Translations under genes and position numbers: made by a program | Assembly (NCBI GenBank): GCA_946611835.1 | Contig: CAMOEE010000010.1 | Span: forward strand, 1 to 23,357 | Direction of reading: 5' to 3' | Length of the DNA stretch: 23,357 nt | Source: an uncultured Treponema sp. | GTDB taxonomy: Bacteria; Spirochaetota; Spirochaetia; Treponematales; Treponemataceae | Part shown: piece after piece, positions 7,410 to 15,664 of the stretch | How positions within the stretch are numbered: position 1 is the stretch's first letter | Layout: each line of letters begins with the position of its first letter | The notes under the pieces: model-generated | The model's database searches: none | The model's input: only the letters and a program-made list of their open reading frames with translations | What the model was told of the DNA's origin: nothing

Positions 7410-7868
7410 ATGATTAAAAGAATATGTTTTTTAACTTTCCTTCTGATTTTTTTGGGGAGCCTGCTTTCCTGCGGGACCGTCGACTGCCTTTCATGTCCCT
7501 ATGTCATCGACAATCCCCGGGTGGAGCTTGGCTCAGTCGAGGAGAAATACAATTTCGCGGGGATGCATTTTTCCCTTTGCAACGAGAGCAATAAGACCAT
7601 CGAGGACTTTACCATGTCCTTCATGCTCTATGACTCTGACGGGAACAATCCCTTTATAGGCTCAAACTGCATCGTATCAAAATGCAGCTGGAATATTGCT
7701 GCTGGTGCCCTGGTCGACTTCATCATAAACCTTGATCCCTTCATATCGACGGTGCCGGACGAGCCTTACCAGATTGACTACATATACATCCGTGAAATCC
7801 ATTACAGCGACGGAAGTTCCTGGAAAGACCCTTTCGGAATGTACTGCGTTAGGGAGGCGATAGAGTGA
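7410..7868 (+). CDS. Hypothetical lipoprotein
   Basis: A 152-residue protein with a signal peptide and lipobox LLSC (C21). ATG 7410 is chosen because GGGGG (7400-7404) lies 5 nt upstream; a TTG at 7398 would overlap that site. The mature chain contains a small C-x-x-C (DCLSCPY) and several beta strands (NFAGMHFSLCNESNKTIEDFTMSF) that suggest an immunoglobulin-like or FxLD-type sandwich. I do not recognise a family. It ends by GTGA overlap with the protease gene, so it is very likely made together with it. Confidence 0.7.
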   Translation: MIKRICFLTFLLIFLGSLLSCGTVDCLSCPYVIDNPRVELGSVEEKYNFAGMHFSLCNESNKTIEDFTMSFMLYDSDGNNPFIGSNCIVSKCSWNIAAGALVDFIINLDPFISTVPDEPYQIDYIYIREIHYSDGSSWKDPFGMYCVREAIE

Positions 7869-9313
7869 AAAGAATTATGAAAATCCTGATTTATTCGGTC
7901 TTTGTTCTGCTTCTTCTTTCCTGCGGTACGGATTTTTCAAGCGAAGCAGTCGTGGCCATTCCTGTTACTGCCTCATATACAGAAGAAAGTGCTTCTGAAA
8001 CTGATTCAGGGGCAGAAAATGCAGGCTATGATGAGGAGCCTTATGATGACGGTGTGAACTATGAGGTCCTTGAGGATGAGACTATCCCCGCTCGGGAATG
8101 GACGATTATGCTTTACATGGCCGCTGACAACAATCTTGAGGGAGCTGCTATAACTGATTTCAACGAGCTTGAGAACGCTGATTTTGATGAGTCCGTCACT
8201 GTCCTGATTCTTTTGGACCGTGCAGAAAACTACGACGCGACCAACGGGGACTGGCAGGACACGAGGCTCTTCAAGCTCTGCCATGATGACAACAAGAACA
8301 AGGCCATGATTGTAAGCGAGAACCTTGATTGCGAGCAACTTGGGCTTAGCAGGGAGAGCCTCACCGAGCTTGATATGGCCAATCCCCAGACTATGGTGGG
8401 CTTCATTGAGTATTCACGCTCATCTTTCCCTGCGGAGAATTATGCTCTTTTGATATGGGGCCATGGAACGGGCTGGCGGGGGGCTGATACGGCTTTGACT
8501 GACATTCAGAACAGCTGTCGCGCCTTTGCCGTGGACGGAACTTCCTCGACCTACATGACCATCTCCCAGCTTTCTTCTGCAATCAGTGAGGGGATGGGGG
8601 ACGAAAAACTTTCCGTGCTTGCTTTTGACACCTGCTTCGGACTTTGCCTTGAGAGCGCCTATGAGTTTTCGGATTGTGCGGATTATATGCTTGGAACTCC
8701 GTCCATTGTCCCCGAAAGCGGCTGGAACTACACGGGATTCCTGAATCAATTTGCCCAAAGCGACAAGTCTCCTTCCTCATTCATAGCCTCGGCTGCGGAA
8801 AACTTCTGCGAGTCATACAAAAACTACGCCTATGCGGCATTTTCCTGCGTGGACTTAAAGAAAATCCCTGCCCTGGTTGACTCCTTCTCGGACTATGCCT
8901 CTGGCCTTGCCTCAGAAATATGCAGCCGGCAGGAAAGGGACGAGATTTTCTCCCTCTTTGAGAGTGAGTGCGTTTCCTACTGCTCGCCTCTCTATCCCAC
9001 GGATTTTTATGTCGATTTGGCGGACATCCTTCTGGTCCTTGATTCCCATAAGGCATCAGGAGCGGTCCTGGATTTACTTTCACAGGCCCTTGTCTTTGAC
9101 TGGAGCGCTTCTGGTGCGACTGCTTCGATCGGGCTTTTTTTCTGCGTTTACAAGAGCGCGGGGGTGATTTCAAGCTCCCATCCTTCCCTCTATGTCAACG
9201 GCTCCAGGGAGACTTCTTTGAGCCGCTTCGTGAAGGATTGCCCGGGCTATGTTCCGACCCTCTCTCTGTCCGGGAGCCTTCTGGACAAATTGTTTTATGA
9301 AGCTTTCCAGTGA
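7865..9313 (+). CDS. Clostripain-family (C11) cysteine protease lipoprotein
   Basis: A 482-residue lipoprotein (lipobox LLSC, C20) with an acidic Ser/Glu linker to about residue 75. The C11 fold begins at REWTIMLYMAADNNLE. The catalytic His is in LLIWGHGTGW (H200) and the nucleophile in LAFDTCFG (C257); a 57-residue gap and the D-x-C context match the family, whose members cut after Arg or Lys. DTC replaces the commoner DAC. The enzyme would sit on a membrane surface outside the cytoplasm, where it could process itself or neighbouring exported proteins. GTG 7865 is supported by GGGAGG 7 nt upstream; ATG 7877 is a weaker choice. A link to the RHS protein 53 bp downstream is inference. Confidence 0.88.
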   Translation: MKRIMKILIYSVFVLLLLSCGTDFSSEAVVAIPVTASYTEESASETDSGAENAGYDEEPYDDGVNYEVLEDETIPAREWTIMLYMAADNNLEGAAITDFNELENADFDESVTVLILLDRAENYDATNGDWQDTRLFKLCHDDNKNKAMIVSENLDCEQLGLSRESLTELDMANPQTMVGFIEYSRSSFPAENYALLIWGHGTGWRGADTALTDIQNSCRAFAVDGTSSTYMTISQLSSAISEGMGDEKLSVLAFDTCFGLCLESAYEFSDCADYMLGTPSIVPESGWNYTGFLNQFAQSDKSPSSFIASAAENFCESYKNYAYAAFSCVDLKKIPALVDSFSDYASGLASEICSRQERDEIFSLFESECVSYCSPLYPTDFYVDLADILLVLDSHKASGAVLDLLSQALVFDWSASGATASIGLFFCVYKSAGVISSSHPSLYVNGSRETSLSRFVKDCPGYVPTLSLSGSLLDKLFYEAFQ

Positions 9314-9366
9314 TTTTCTGCTGTCGGCTTGATTTTCACGGAAGCAGAGCCTTTTGGAGGAAACAA

Positions 9367-12300
9367 ATGAAAGAAAAAAAAATTCTCTGCATGATTTTTG
9401 CCATCATCTTCATTTTTGCCCGGGGATTTGTCTTTGCTGATGATGACCTTGACGGAAACGATGACGGAAATACTGATTACGGGGCCGGATGGCAGGGGGG
9501 TGATGACGATGACTCCTCATCTGACAGCGGAGGCTATGGCGGCTCATCCTCAGCTGACGATTCAGAAAGCTCCGGCGACTCCGGCGACTCCGGCGAGTCC
9601 GGCCCTTCTAGTGGCGGGGAGGAAGGCGAGTCTTACGATGATGAGAACAAGGATTCTTCTGACCAGTCCGGGGATAGCGGAGGCCAGAATGCGGAGGAAA
9701 TCCCTTCGACCGATGACCTTGAGGGCTTTGCCTTTATTTATGACGGTGAGGTTTATGTCGCAGTCCAGGATGCCGATGGCTATCATACGACAGTCACATT
9801 CAGCGATGTATATGACAAGGACGGAAATTTCATCTTCGTCTATGAGGGCTATGGTGACAGGGATGCCATAAACGCAAGGCTTGTGGAAGTCTTTTCGGGA
9901 ATGATAGTTCTCCCTGATATGGATTCCTTCACGGCTCTTTCCCTCTATATTGATGCCTGCCGTGCCTATGACGAAGCAAAAAGAAGCGGCAAGGATGCCC
10001 AGACACTGGAGGAGCTTGAGCTAAAGGTCGCCGCTGCCCAAAGTGTGCTGGACAGCTGTACACGGGCCGAGGGATACACATGGGCAGTCTCAGACAAGCA
10101 TAACTTCGGGGTCATAAACGACAAGGAAGGTAAAGTCGTCTTCCATGCCGGGGATCCTGTCATCTTTTCGAACGGTGACTTCATCATTAATGACCGAGAT
10201 ATTTCTTTTTCATCAAAGAAGATTTTTTTCGAGCTGAAAAGGAATTATTCATCGGGGTTTACGCAAAGCGTTGTGGAAAGCTGCGGAGTCTTTGGACGGG
10301 GATGGAGCTCGAATATTGAGACGAGAATTATCGCGGGCTACTCTCAGGATTTCATAGATGCTCTTCCTGCCTGGGAAAACTATATGGCAAAGCTTGAGGA
10401 GTCTGAGAAAAAAATTGCGGAATATGCTGATGAAGATTCTGACTGCATAATTTACCACGAGCAGATTCTTTCCTTGATGGCGAATTCTTCGGTTCAATAT
10501 GAGCAGATTAAAGCTTACGCCGAGAAAAGTGAAAAAATAAAAGAAAAAAATGCCCGAGTTCTTTATGGGCGTGCCAAGGAATACGCACCGACTGTGGGGC
10601 TAGATACTCTAATTTACTGTCAGGACGATGGCACTTTCCTTGTATTCCAGAAAAATGATGACGGCTCATTTTCCCTTAAAGATGATTTCAAAAACTGCCG
10701 GGTAACACTCACCGAAGAGAATTCTGGTTACTGCGTTTCCTATCTTGCGACCGGGGAAAAACGCTATTTCTCGGATTGGGGGCTTCCGCTCCGTTTCACT
10801 TACAAAAACGGCGGTCAGGTGGATTTCGTTTATGATGATGACTTAATTCTCCGCTATCTAAAAATTGATGGAAAAAAGTCTTTCTCATTCAACTGGAGCG
10901 AAGGTCGGCTTTCCTCAGTGAAGGACGAAATCTCTGGAAGAAGTGTCTCCTATGGTTATTCTGATGGATATCTTGTCTCGGTAAAAGATTACGATGGGGA
11001 TGTTCGCTCTTTTGAATATGATGACAAGGGGCTTCTTTCAAGGCAGATAAAAAGCGACGGAAGTTTCGTTTTGTTTGAATTCTCTGAGATAGGGGGAAAA
11101 AGGCATACTGTGAAAACCGTTAACGAGGAAGGAGCGTCCGAGTATTTTAATTACAAGCTCGATGATTCAAGCACAATCTACACCGATTACGACGGAGTCT
11201 CGACTTTGTTCAGGTACGATGAGCGTGGAAGAACCCTGCGAGAGGAGCATGCTGACGGATTTTTTACTGATTACGAATACGACGATTGCAACAGGCTTCT
11301 TTCAAAAACAGACAATTTTGGGAAAACAGCCTTCCTGTATGACGAAGATGGCGGTCTGATTCAGAAGACTTACCCGGACGGAACTTGCGAGAAGTGGTCT
11401 TATTGTGAAGGCGGAGTGGCATCTTTTACGGACAGGGACGGAATCTCCCAGCAGTATTTTTATGATTTCAATAATCAACTGACGGACATATACAAGGCTT
11501 CTTCCCTGATAGTTCATTTCGATTATGATGATGACGGAAAAATTGACTGTTCAACGGATTCTTTCGGAAACAAGACAAAGTTTTCCTATGATTATCTTGG
11601 AAATGTGACTCAAAAGTCAGTTTTCGCCCCGGATTCTTCAATAGCGTCTGTCACGGAAAAATGGACTTACGATTCTCAGAACCGCATAAAGACATACACG
11701 GACGCACTCGGAAGAAAAACCGAATACAAGTACAAAAGTCACGGCGTGGAGATAGAAATGCCCGATTCCCTTAAAATCGAGGAATCTTATTCTTCAAGAA
11801 AACTGCTTCTTTCAAAATCCATGACCGACGAAAACACAGGCGAAAAGCGGACACTTTCCTATGACTACGACAAAAACAAAAGACTTACCGCATGCTATGT
11901 TTCGGGAACTGACTCCACAGACACGAAATTCGAAAAAGCGAAATTGTATGAGATTGAGTACACGAATGCTGGGAATGTAAAAAAATACATCGAATTTGCT
12001 CCTTTCTCTGAGGATTCTTCTTGCCTTGCGACGGACTATTCTTACGGCACTGACGGAAATGTCGAAAAAGCGAGCCGAGGGTTTTATGATTCTGATTCAG
12101 GCTCTTTTCTCTCTTCTACACTTGATTTTCGGCATACAGTTTCTTACACCGAGGGCGGAAGGCTTTTCACCAAGATAAATGATGACGGAAGCCTTCAGGT
12201 AAGGATGACTGACAGCGAGGGAAGGCTTTTATATGAGGGTGAGAACGACATATGGAAGACTGTGAACGAATACAGCGGGGCTGGCCGTCTTCTCCGCTCA

Positions 12301-15300
12301 AAGAAAGGAAATTCCGGCTTCGTTGAGTATCAGTACAATCCTGTCACAGGAGACCTTGAGAAATGGCGTGAGGATGGCGGTACCATATCCAGTTTTTTTT
12401 CCTCTGCCTCGGATGAAGAGTATTTTTATGATGAAAGAAAGAATCTCGTAAAAATTAAGTCTGCTTCCGGGGCAAAAGAAAGGACTTTTGATGGGCTTAA
12501 TCGTCTCACTTCTGAGATTATCCGTGACAATAGCGGAAAGATAATAAAAGAGGATGAATGGATTTACTCAGATTCAAAGGTCACTCATGTTTCGGGCGGA
12601 AAATACAAGAATACCTTAATTCTGAACGCTTTCGGTGAGGTCGTTGAATACATTGACGGACTTGGAAACAAAAAAACATACACGAGGGATTTACTCGGAA
12701 GAATTGTAACCGAGACTGATTTTTACGGAGCAAAAAAGCAATTCAAGTACGGTGTCGGTGCTTGCGTTTGTGAAATTCGTTTTCCGGACGGCTCTTTCCT
12801 AAAATTCGAATATGATGCTCTTCTCAATTGCACGAGCGCAAGTGACAATGGTGGCACTGTATGGAAAAAGACTTATGATTCCAGAGGAAGACTCAAAACC
12901 TTTTCCCAGAGACCTTTCTTCACTACAGAAAGCTATGAGTATGACGAATATGACTCTGTGATTTGCGTAAAAAGAAACGGAAGCGTGGTCAAAAAAGAGA
13001 GTTTTTCATCGGACGGAAAGAAATTCGAGTTTTCTGACGCACTTGGAAACAAGTATCTTTGCACCTGTGACGGATTCGGCCGGCTCCTTTCCCAGAAAAA
13101 TCCACTCGGTAAAGTCAGTGAGACCCAATATTTCTCAGACGGAAGACCAAGTTTTTACAAAGACTTTAACGGAAACACGATGAATTATTCATATTCAAGC
13201 GACGGACTCTCAATGAAAATCGATTATTCTGACGGTGACTTCGTGTTTTACGAGTATGATACGTCGGGAAATATGATTTCTGCAAAAAACGACTCATCTG
13301 ACATTAGCTTTTCCTATGACACAGCGGGATTTCTGCTATCGCAGACCGACGGAAGGGACAACACGGAAATTTCTTATACCTACGACTTATGCGGAAATCT
13401 TACCAAAATTAGCGCAAAGAACAGAACGACTTCCTATTCATGGGGGAAAAATTCCGAGCTTCTTTCTGCATCCGAGAGAATCACACAGGGAACAGAAATT
13501 TTTTCTTCCAAGGTACGCTTCGTCTATGACAAAATGGGGCGTGAAATCCTCAGGGTATATGATTCTGGGGAGAGCGTAAAGAGTTCGTATGACACTATGG
13601 GTAGACTTGTCCTTCTTCTTGGCTATGACAGCTCAATGTCCCTTGTTTTCGTTGACGGAAGCCTCTATGACGAGAATGGTGCAAAAAAATATTCCCTTGA
13701 CTCGGACTTTCTTCTTACAGCATACGATTATGATGAATACGGTCGGCTTACAAAAGTCTCCTATCCGTACAAGAATTCTGTCGCCGAAAAAATGAAGGCT
13801 GAACTGAGTGGGGCGGGGTTATATTTCCTTGAAGGAAGCGAAAGACTCTCCATGATGAATATTCCTTCGAAGGACTATGAGGCACTTCAGAAGCTCTGTT
13901 CCCAGATTGGCTTCGGCTCGTATCAGATTTCTGCAACTTCCTCTGTGCTCACTGAGACATTTTCTTATGACGAGAACAACAACATAGTGAGCCGAACGAC
14001 TCCTTTCGGAACGATAAAGTGCACCTATGACGCAAGGAACGCTCTCGTCTCATGGGGAAATTCGGGAGTAGCCGAATATGACCAGAACGGAAATATGACC
14101 CGCAGAAAGACAAAAGGGGCGGATTTCGTTTACGAATACGGCCCCTCAAACCGAATTAAGAGCGTCACCGTCCTGGATTCAGAAAACGATTCCCGGTATG
14201 AAAGAAAGTTTACATACGATGCGCTCGGACGAAAGATTCTTGAGTGGTCGAATGAGGAAGGACTTCGGAAGAATTCTTACATCGGCTTGACCATGAGGCT
14301 TTTTGAGTCCAGAAAAATGTACTCGAATGATTTTCCTGATTACACTTCTGCTTCCACAGTAAGAACTAAATCAATTTCGGACTCAAGTTACGGAAGGTAT
14401 GTCTTCATCGGTGAGGAATTTGAGACAGAAAGCAAGAGTTATGCCGTGGAAGAGTCGCCTTACGGAATAAGCCCTTCTTATGATAGCCATGGAAGAGTGA
14501 TGAATTACTTTTCTTCCGGGGCTAGTAGCGGTGACGGAAACTTTATCCTTATGACGGACGAGGCGGGGAGCGTAAGGGCAGGACTTGACCCTGAAAGCCT
14601 TCCTTCAGTTTACGATTACGACGCTTTCGGCTTTCCCTTGGGAGCTACTTCCCAGTTCGGTTTTATCGGAAAACGCTTCGACTCTAAGACCGCTCTTTAT
14701 GATTTTGGATTCCGAGATTACGAGCCATCGAACTGCCGTTTTTCATCCCCTGACCCAATCTACGATGGCATGAACTGGTATTCGTATTGTGACGGAAATC
14801 CAGTGACTTTCCTCGATAAAAACGGACTTGAGGCATTAACTCTCAAAGAACAGATTATGCAGGACATGGGAGATGCCCTCCTCGGGGATTCTACAAAGGA
14901 ATATGCAAAGGATTCGGGCTGTCTTGTGACTGCGATTGCCGAGGCTCTTACTGCCTTTACAGGAATCGAAATCTCAAATGAATATGTGAACTCACTAAAA
15001 GAATGTTTTAACGGCGGAGATATTAACTGGAAAGAGACCTGTGATATGTTTGGCTTGTCAAGGAACATGGAGTTTGAAGAAAGCAAGACTCTTTCGACAC
15101 TGTATAATGCTTTTGATATTTACGTAAGCATGGTTATAGTCAAGGATATAAGTGTTTTAGAGGTTAAAAACAGTCTTCTGGAAGAAAATCCAACGCAACT
15201 TGTCTGGGCATACAACAATTATCTTGTTGAAATCGAACATTCTGCTAAGGTTTCAAACACTTTGACGAACATAAAAAACTCCACGGATTCGGTCGCAGTC

Positions 15301-15555
15301 ATCGCAAGGGTATGCTATGACATAAACGAATACAATAAAAAAACAGAGTCTGGCTTGCATTTTGTCGGAATCGGAACTGAAATAACATCAATCGGTGGAA
15401 AAAACTATGTATCCATTACCGCCACATCATTAAACGACAAAAGTACAAGTCTTGGTACCAACAGAACGAATACCGGCTGGCTGGTGCAAGACGGAAAGGT
15501 CTATGTTCCATTGTCCTGCATTCAGAGAATCGACACGATTTCAAAAAATCTCTAA
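9367..15555 (+). CDS. Giant exported RHS/YD-repeat protein with papain/C39-like C-terminal domain
   Basis: A 2062-residue polymorphic-toxin-like protein. ATG 9367 follows GGAGG by 6 nt and gives a clean Sec signal peptide (MKEKK..., cut near A24). Residues 25-117 are extremely rich in Asp, Ser, Gly and Glu, with calcium-loop-like DLDGNDDGNTD. A DUF6531-like entry domain lies at about 260-330 (GDPVIFSNGDF...FGRGWSS), with a helical insertion at about 335-415. Dozens of YD repeats follow to about 1745, then an RHS-core-like segment (FGFIGKRFD, PDPIYDGMNWYSYCDGNPV, D1796) ending in DKNGLE. The last 240 residues differ. DSGCLVTAIAEAL (C1852) and GLHFVGIG (H1998) suggest a papain/C39-like cysteine peptidase. 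DNA of this tip is AT-richer. YD shells usually encapsulate or display a C-terminal toxin. No immunity gene follows. Confidence 0.88.
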   Translation: MKEKKILCMIFAIIFIFARGFVFADDDLDGNDDGNTDYGAGWQGGDDDDSSSDSGGYGGSSSADDSESSGDSGDSGESGPSSGGEEGESYDDENKDSSDQSGDSGGQNAEEIPSTDDLEGFAFIYDGEVYVAVQDADGYHTTVTFSDVYDKDGNFIFVYEGYGDRDAINARLVEVFSGMIVLPDMDSFTALSLYIDACRAYDEAKRSGKDAQTLEELELKVAAAQSVLDSCTRAEGYTWAVSDKHNFGVINDKEGKVVFHAGDPVIFSNGDFIINDRDISFSSKKIFFELKRNYSSGFTQSVVESCGVFGRGWSSNIETRIIAGYSQDFIDALPAWENYMAKLEESEKKIAEYADEDSDCIIYHEQILSLMANSSVQYEQIKAYAEKSEKIKEKNARVLYGRAKEYAPTVGLDTLIYCQDDGTFLVFQKNDDGSFSLKDDFKNCRVTLTEENSGYCVSYLATGEKRYFSDWGLPLRFTYKNGGQVDFVYDDDLILRYLKIDGKKSFSFNWSEGRLSSVKDEISGRSVSYGYSDGYLVSVKDYDGDVRSFEYDDKGLLSRQIKSDGSFVLFEFSEIGGKRHTVKTVNEEGASEYFNYKLDDSSTIYTDYDGVSTLFRYDERGRTLREEHADGFFTDYEYDDCNRLLSKTDNFGKTAFLYDEDGGLIQKTYPDGTCEKWSYCEGGVASFTDRDGISQQYFYDFNNQLTDIYKASSLIVHFDYDDDGKIDCSTDSFGNKTKFSYDYLGNVTQKSVFAPDSSIASVTEKWTYDSQNRIKTYTDALGRKTEYKYKSHGVEIEMPDSLKIEESYSSRKLLLSKSMTDENTGEKRTLSYDYDKNKRLTACYVSGTDSTDTKFEKAKLYEIEYTNAGNVKKYIEFAPFSEDSSCLATDYSYGTDGNVEKASRGFYDSDSGSFLSSTLDFRHTVSYTEGGRLFTKINDDGSLQVRMTDSEGRLLYEGENDIWKTVNEYSGAGRLLRSKKGNSGFVEYQYNPVTGDLEKWREDGGTISSFFSSASDEEYFYDERKNLVKIKSASGAKERTFDGLNRLTSEIIRDNSGKIIKEDEWIYSDSKVTHVSGGKYKNTLILNAFGEVVEYIDGLGNKKTYTRDLLGRIVTETDFYGAKKQFKYGVGACVCEIRFPDGSFLKFEYDALLNCTSASDNGGTVWKKTYDSRGRLKTFSQRPFFTTESYEYDEYDSVICVKRNGSVVKKESFSSDGKKFEFSDALGNKYLCTCDGFGRLLSQKNPLGKVSETQYFSDGRPSFYKDFNGNTMNYSYSSDGLSMKIDYSDGDFVFYEYDTSGNMISAKNDSSDISFSYDTAGFLLSQTDGRDNTEISYTYDLCGNLTKISAKNRTTSYSWGKNSELLSASERITQGTEIFSSKVRFVYDKMGREILRVYDSGESVKSSYDTMGRLVLLLGYDSSMSLVFVDGSLYDENGAKKYSLDSDFLLTAYDYDEYGRLTKVSYPYKNSVAEKMKAELSGAGLYFLEGSERLSMMNIPSKDYEALQKLCSQIGFGSYQISATSSVLTETFSYDENNNIVSRTTPFGTIKCTYDARNALVSWGNSGVAEYDQNGNMTRRKTKGADFVYEYGPSNRIKSVTVLDSENDSRYERKFTYDALGRKILEWSNEEGLRKNSYIGLTMRLFESRKMYSNDFPDYTSASTVRTKSISDSSYGRYVFIGEEFETESKSYAVEESPYGISPSYDSHGRVMNYFSSGASSGDGNFILMTDEAGSVRAGLDPESLPSVYDYDAFGFPLGATSQFGFIGKRFDSKTALYDFGFRDYEPSNCRFSSPDPIYDGMNWYSYCDGNPVTFLDKNGLEALTLKEQIMQDMGDALLGDSTKEYAKDSGCLVTAIAEALTAFTGIEISNEYVNSLKECFNGGDINWKETCDMFGLSRNMEFEESKTLSTLYNAFDIYVSMVIVKDISVLEVKNSLLEENPTQLVWAYNNYLVEIEHSAKVSNTLTNIKNSTDSVAVIARVCYDINEYNKKTESGLHFVGIGTEITSIGGKNYVSITATSLNDKSTSLGTNRTNTGWLVQDGKVYVPLSCIQRIDTISKNL
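9571..9603 (+). repeat. 9-bp tandem repeat inside the RHS gene
   Basis: The unit TCCGGCGAC occurs at 9571-9579 and 9580-9588, a one-base variant TCCGGCGAG at 9589-9597, and a partial TCCGGC at 9598-9603. It encodes SGD-SGD-SGE-SG in the acidic linker. The unit is a multiple of three, so slippage would alter linker length without a frameshift. Confidence 0.75.
14845..15555 (+). other. Variable C-terminal tip of the RHS protein
   Basis: This stretch encodes the domain after the RHS core. Hand counts give 33% GC for 15121-15180 and 37% for 15181-15240, against 48% for 12001-12060 in the repeat region. Codons ending in A or T are more frequent. A change of composition exactly after the core is the classic sign of tip exchange in polymorphic toxins, but only three 60-base blocks were counted. 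Confidence 0.5.
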
Positions 15556-15596
15556 GGATGGGGCGAGGGAAAACTCTTTGAAGTAAAAAATGTCAA

Positions 15597-15625
15597 TAGA
15601 CAAAATCTGATTAAAGTGGTAAATT
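15597..15625 (+). promoter_or_regulatory. Promoter of the formate/nitrite channel gene
   Basis: TAGACA (15597-15602; 5 of 6), a 17-bp spacer and TAAATT (15620-15625; 4 of 6) lie 40 bp before the start. The box AAAAATGTCA (15586-15595) ends one base upstream of the -35 and is also present before the carboxyltransferase promoter. An inverted repeat TGTTA-N8-TAACA (15627-15644) covers the expected start point and could bind a repressor. Confidence 0.5.
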
Positions 15626-15626
15626 T

Positions 15627-15644
15627 TGTTAACATAAAATAACA
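15627..15644. promoter_or_regulatory. Inverted repeat at the channel gene's expected transcription start
   Basis: TGTTA (15627-15631) and TAACA (15640-15644) are separated by 8 bp and follow the -10 directly. The half-sites resemble Rex sites, but the spacing is two bases longer than the usual arrangement, so the regulator is unknown. Confidence 0.35.
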
Positions 15645-15664
15645 TTGATTTTAGGACTGAACTT

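Noticed and set aside
9317..9348. Terminator between the protease and RHS genes
   Set aside because: TCTGCT and AGCAGA can pair over a 20-nt loop, but the stem is only 6 bp and no T-run follows, so it does not convincingly split the operon.
9571..9603. CRISPR-like or minisatellite array
   Set aside because: Units are 9 bp with no spacers and lie within a coding frame; it is a short in-frame tandem repeat.
9398..9871. A 157-codon + strand frame rich in Met and Thr
   Set aside because: It lies inside the acidic linker of the RHS gene in another frame. GAT/GAC repeats read out of phase give ATG and ACG, which explains its composition.
15556..15596. Terminator after the RHS gene
   Set aside because: I searched this stretch for a stem followed by T-runs and found none; transcription may read through towards the channel gene.
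15626..15645. Rex operator before the formate/nitrite channel gene
   Set aside because: The half-sites TTGTTA and TAACA look right, but the gap between TGTTA and TAACA is 8 bp, while the Rex arrangement I know has 6. Kept only as an unassigned inverted repeat.
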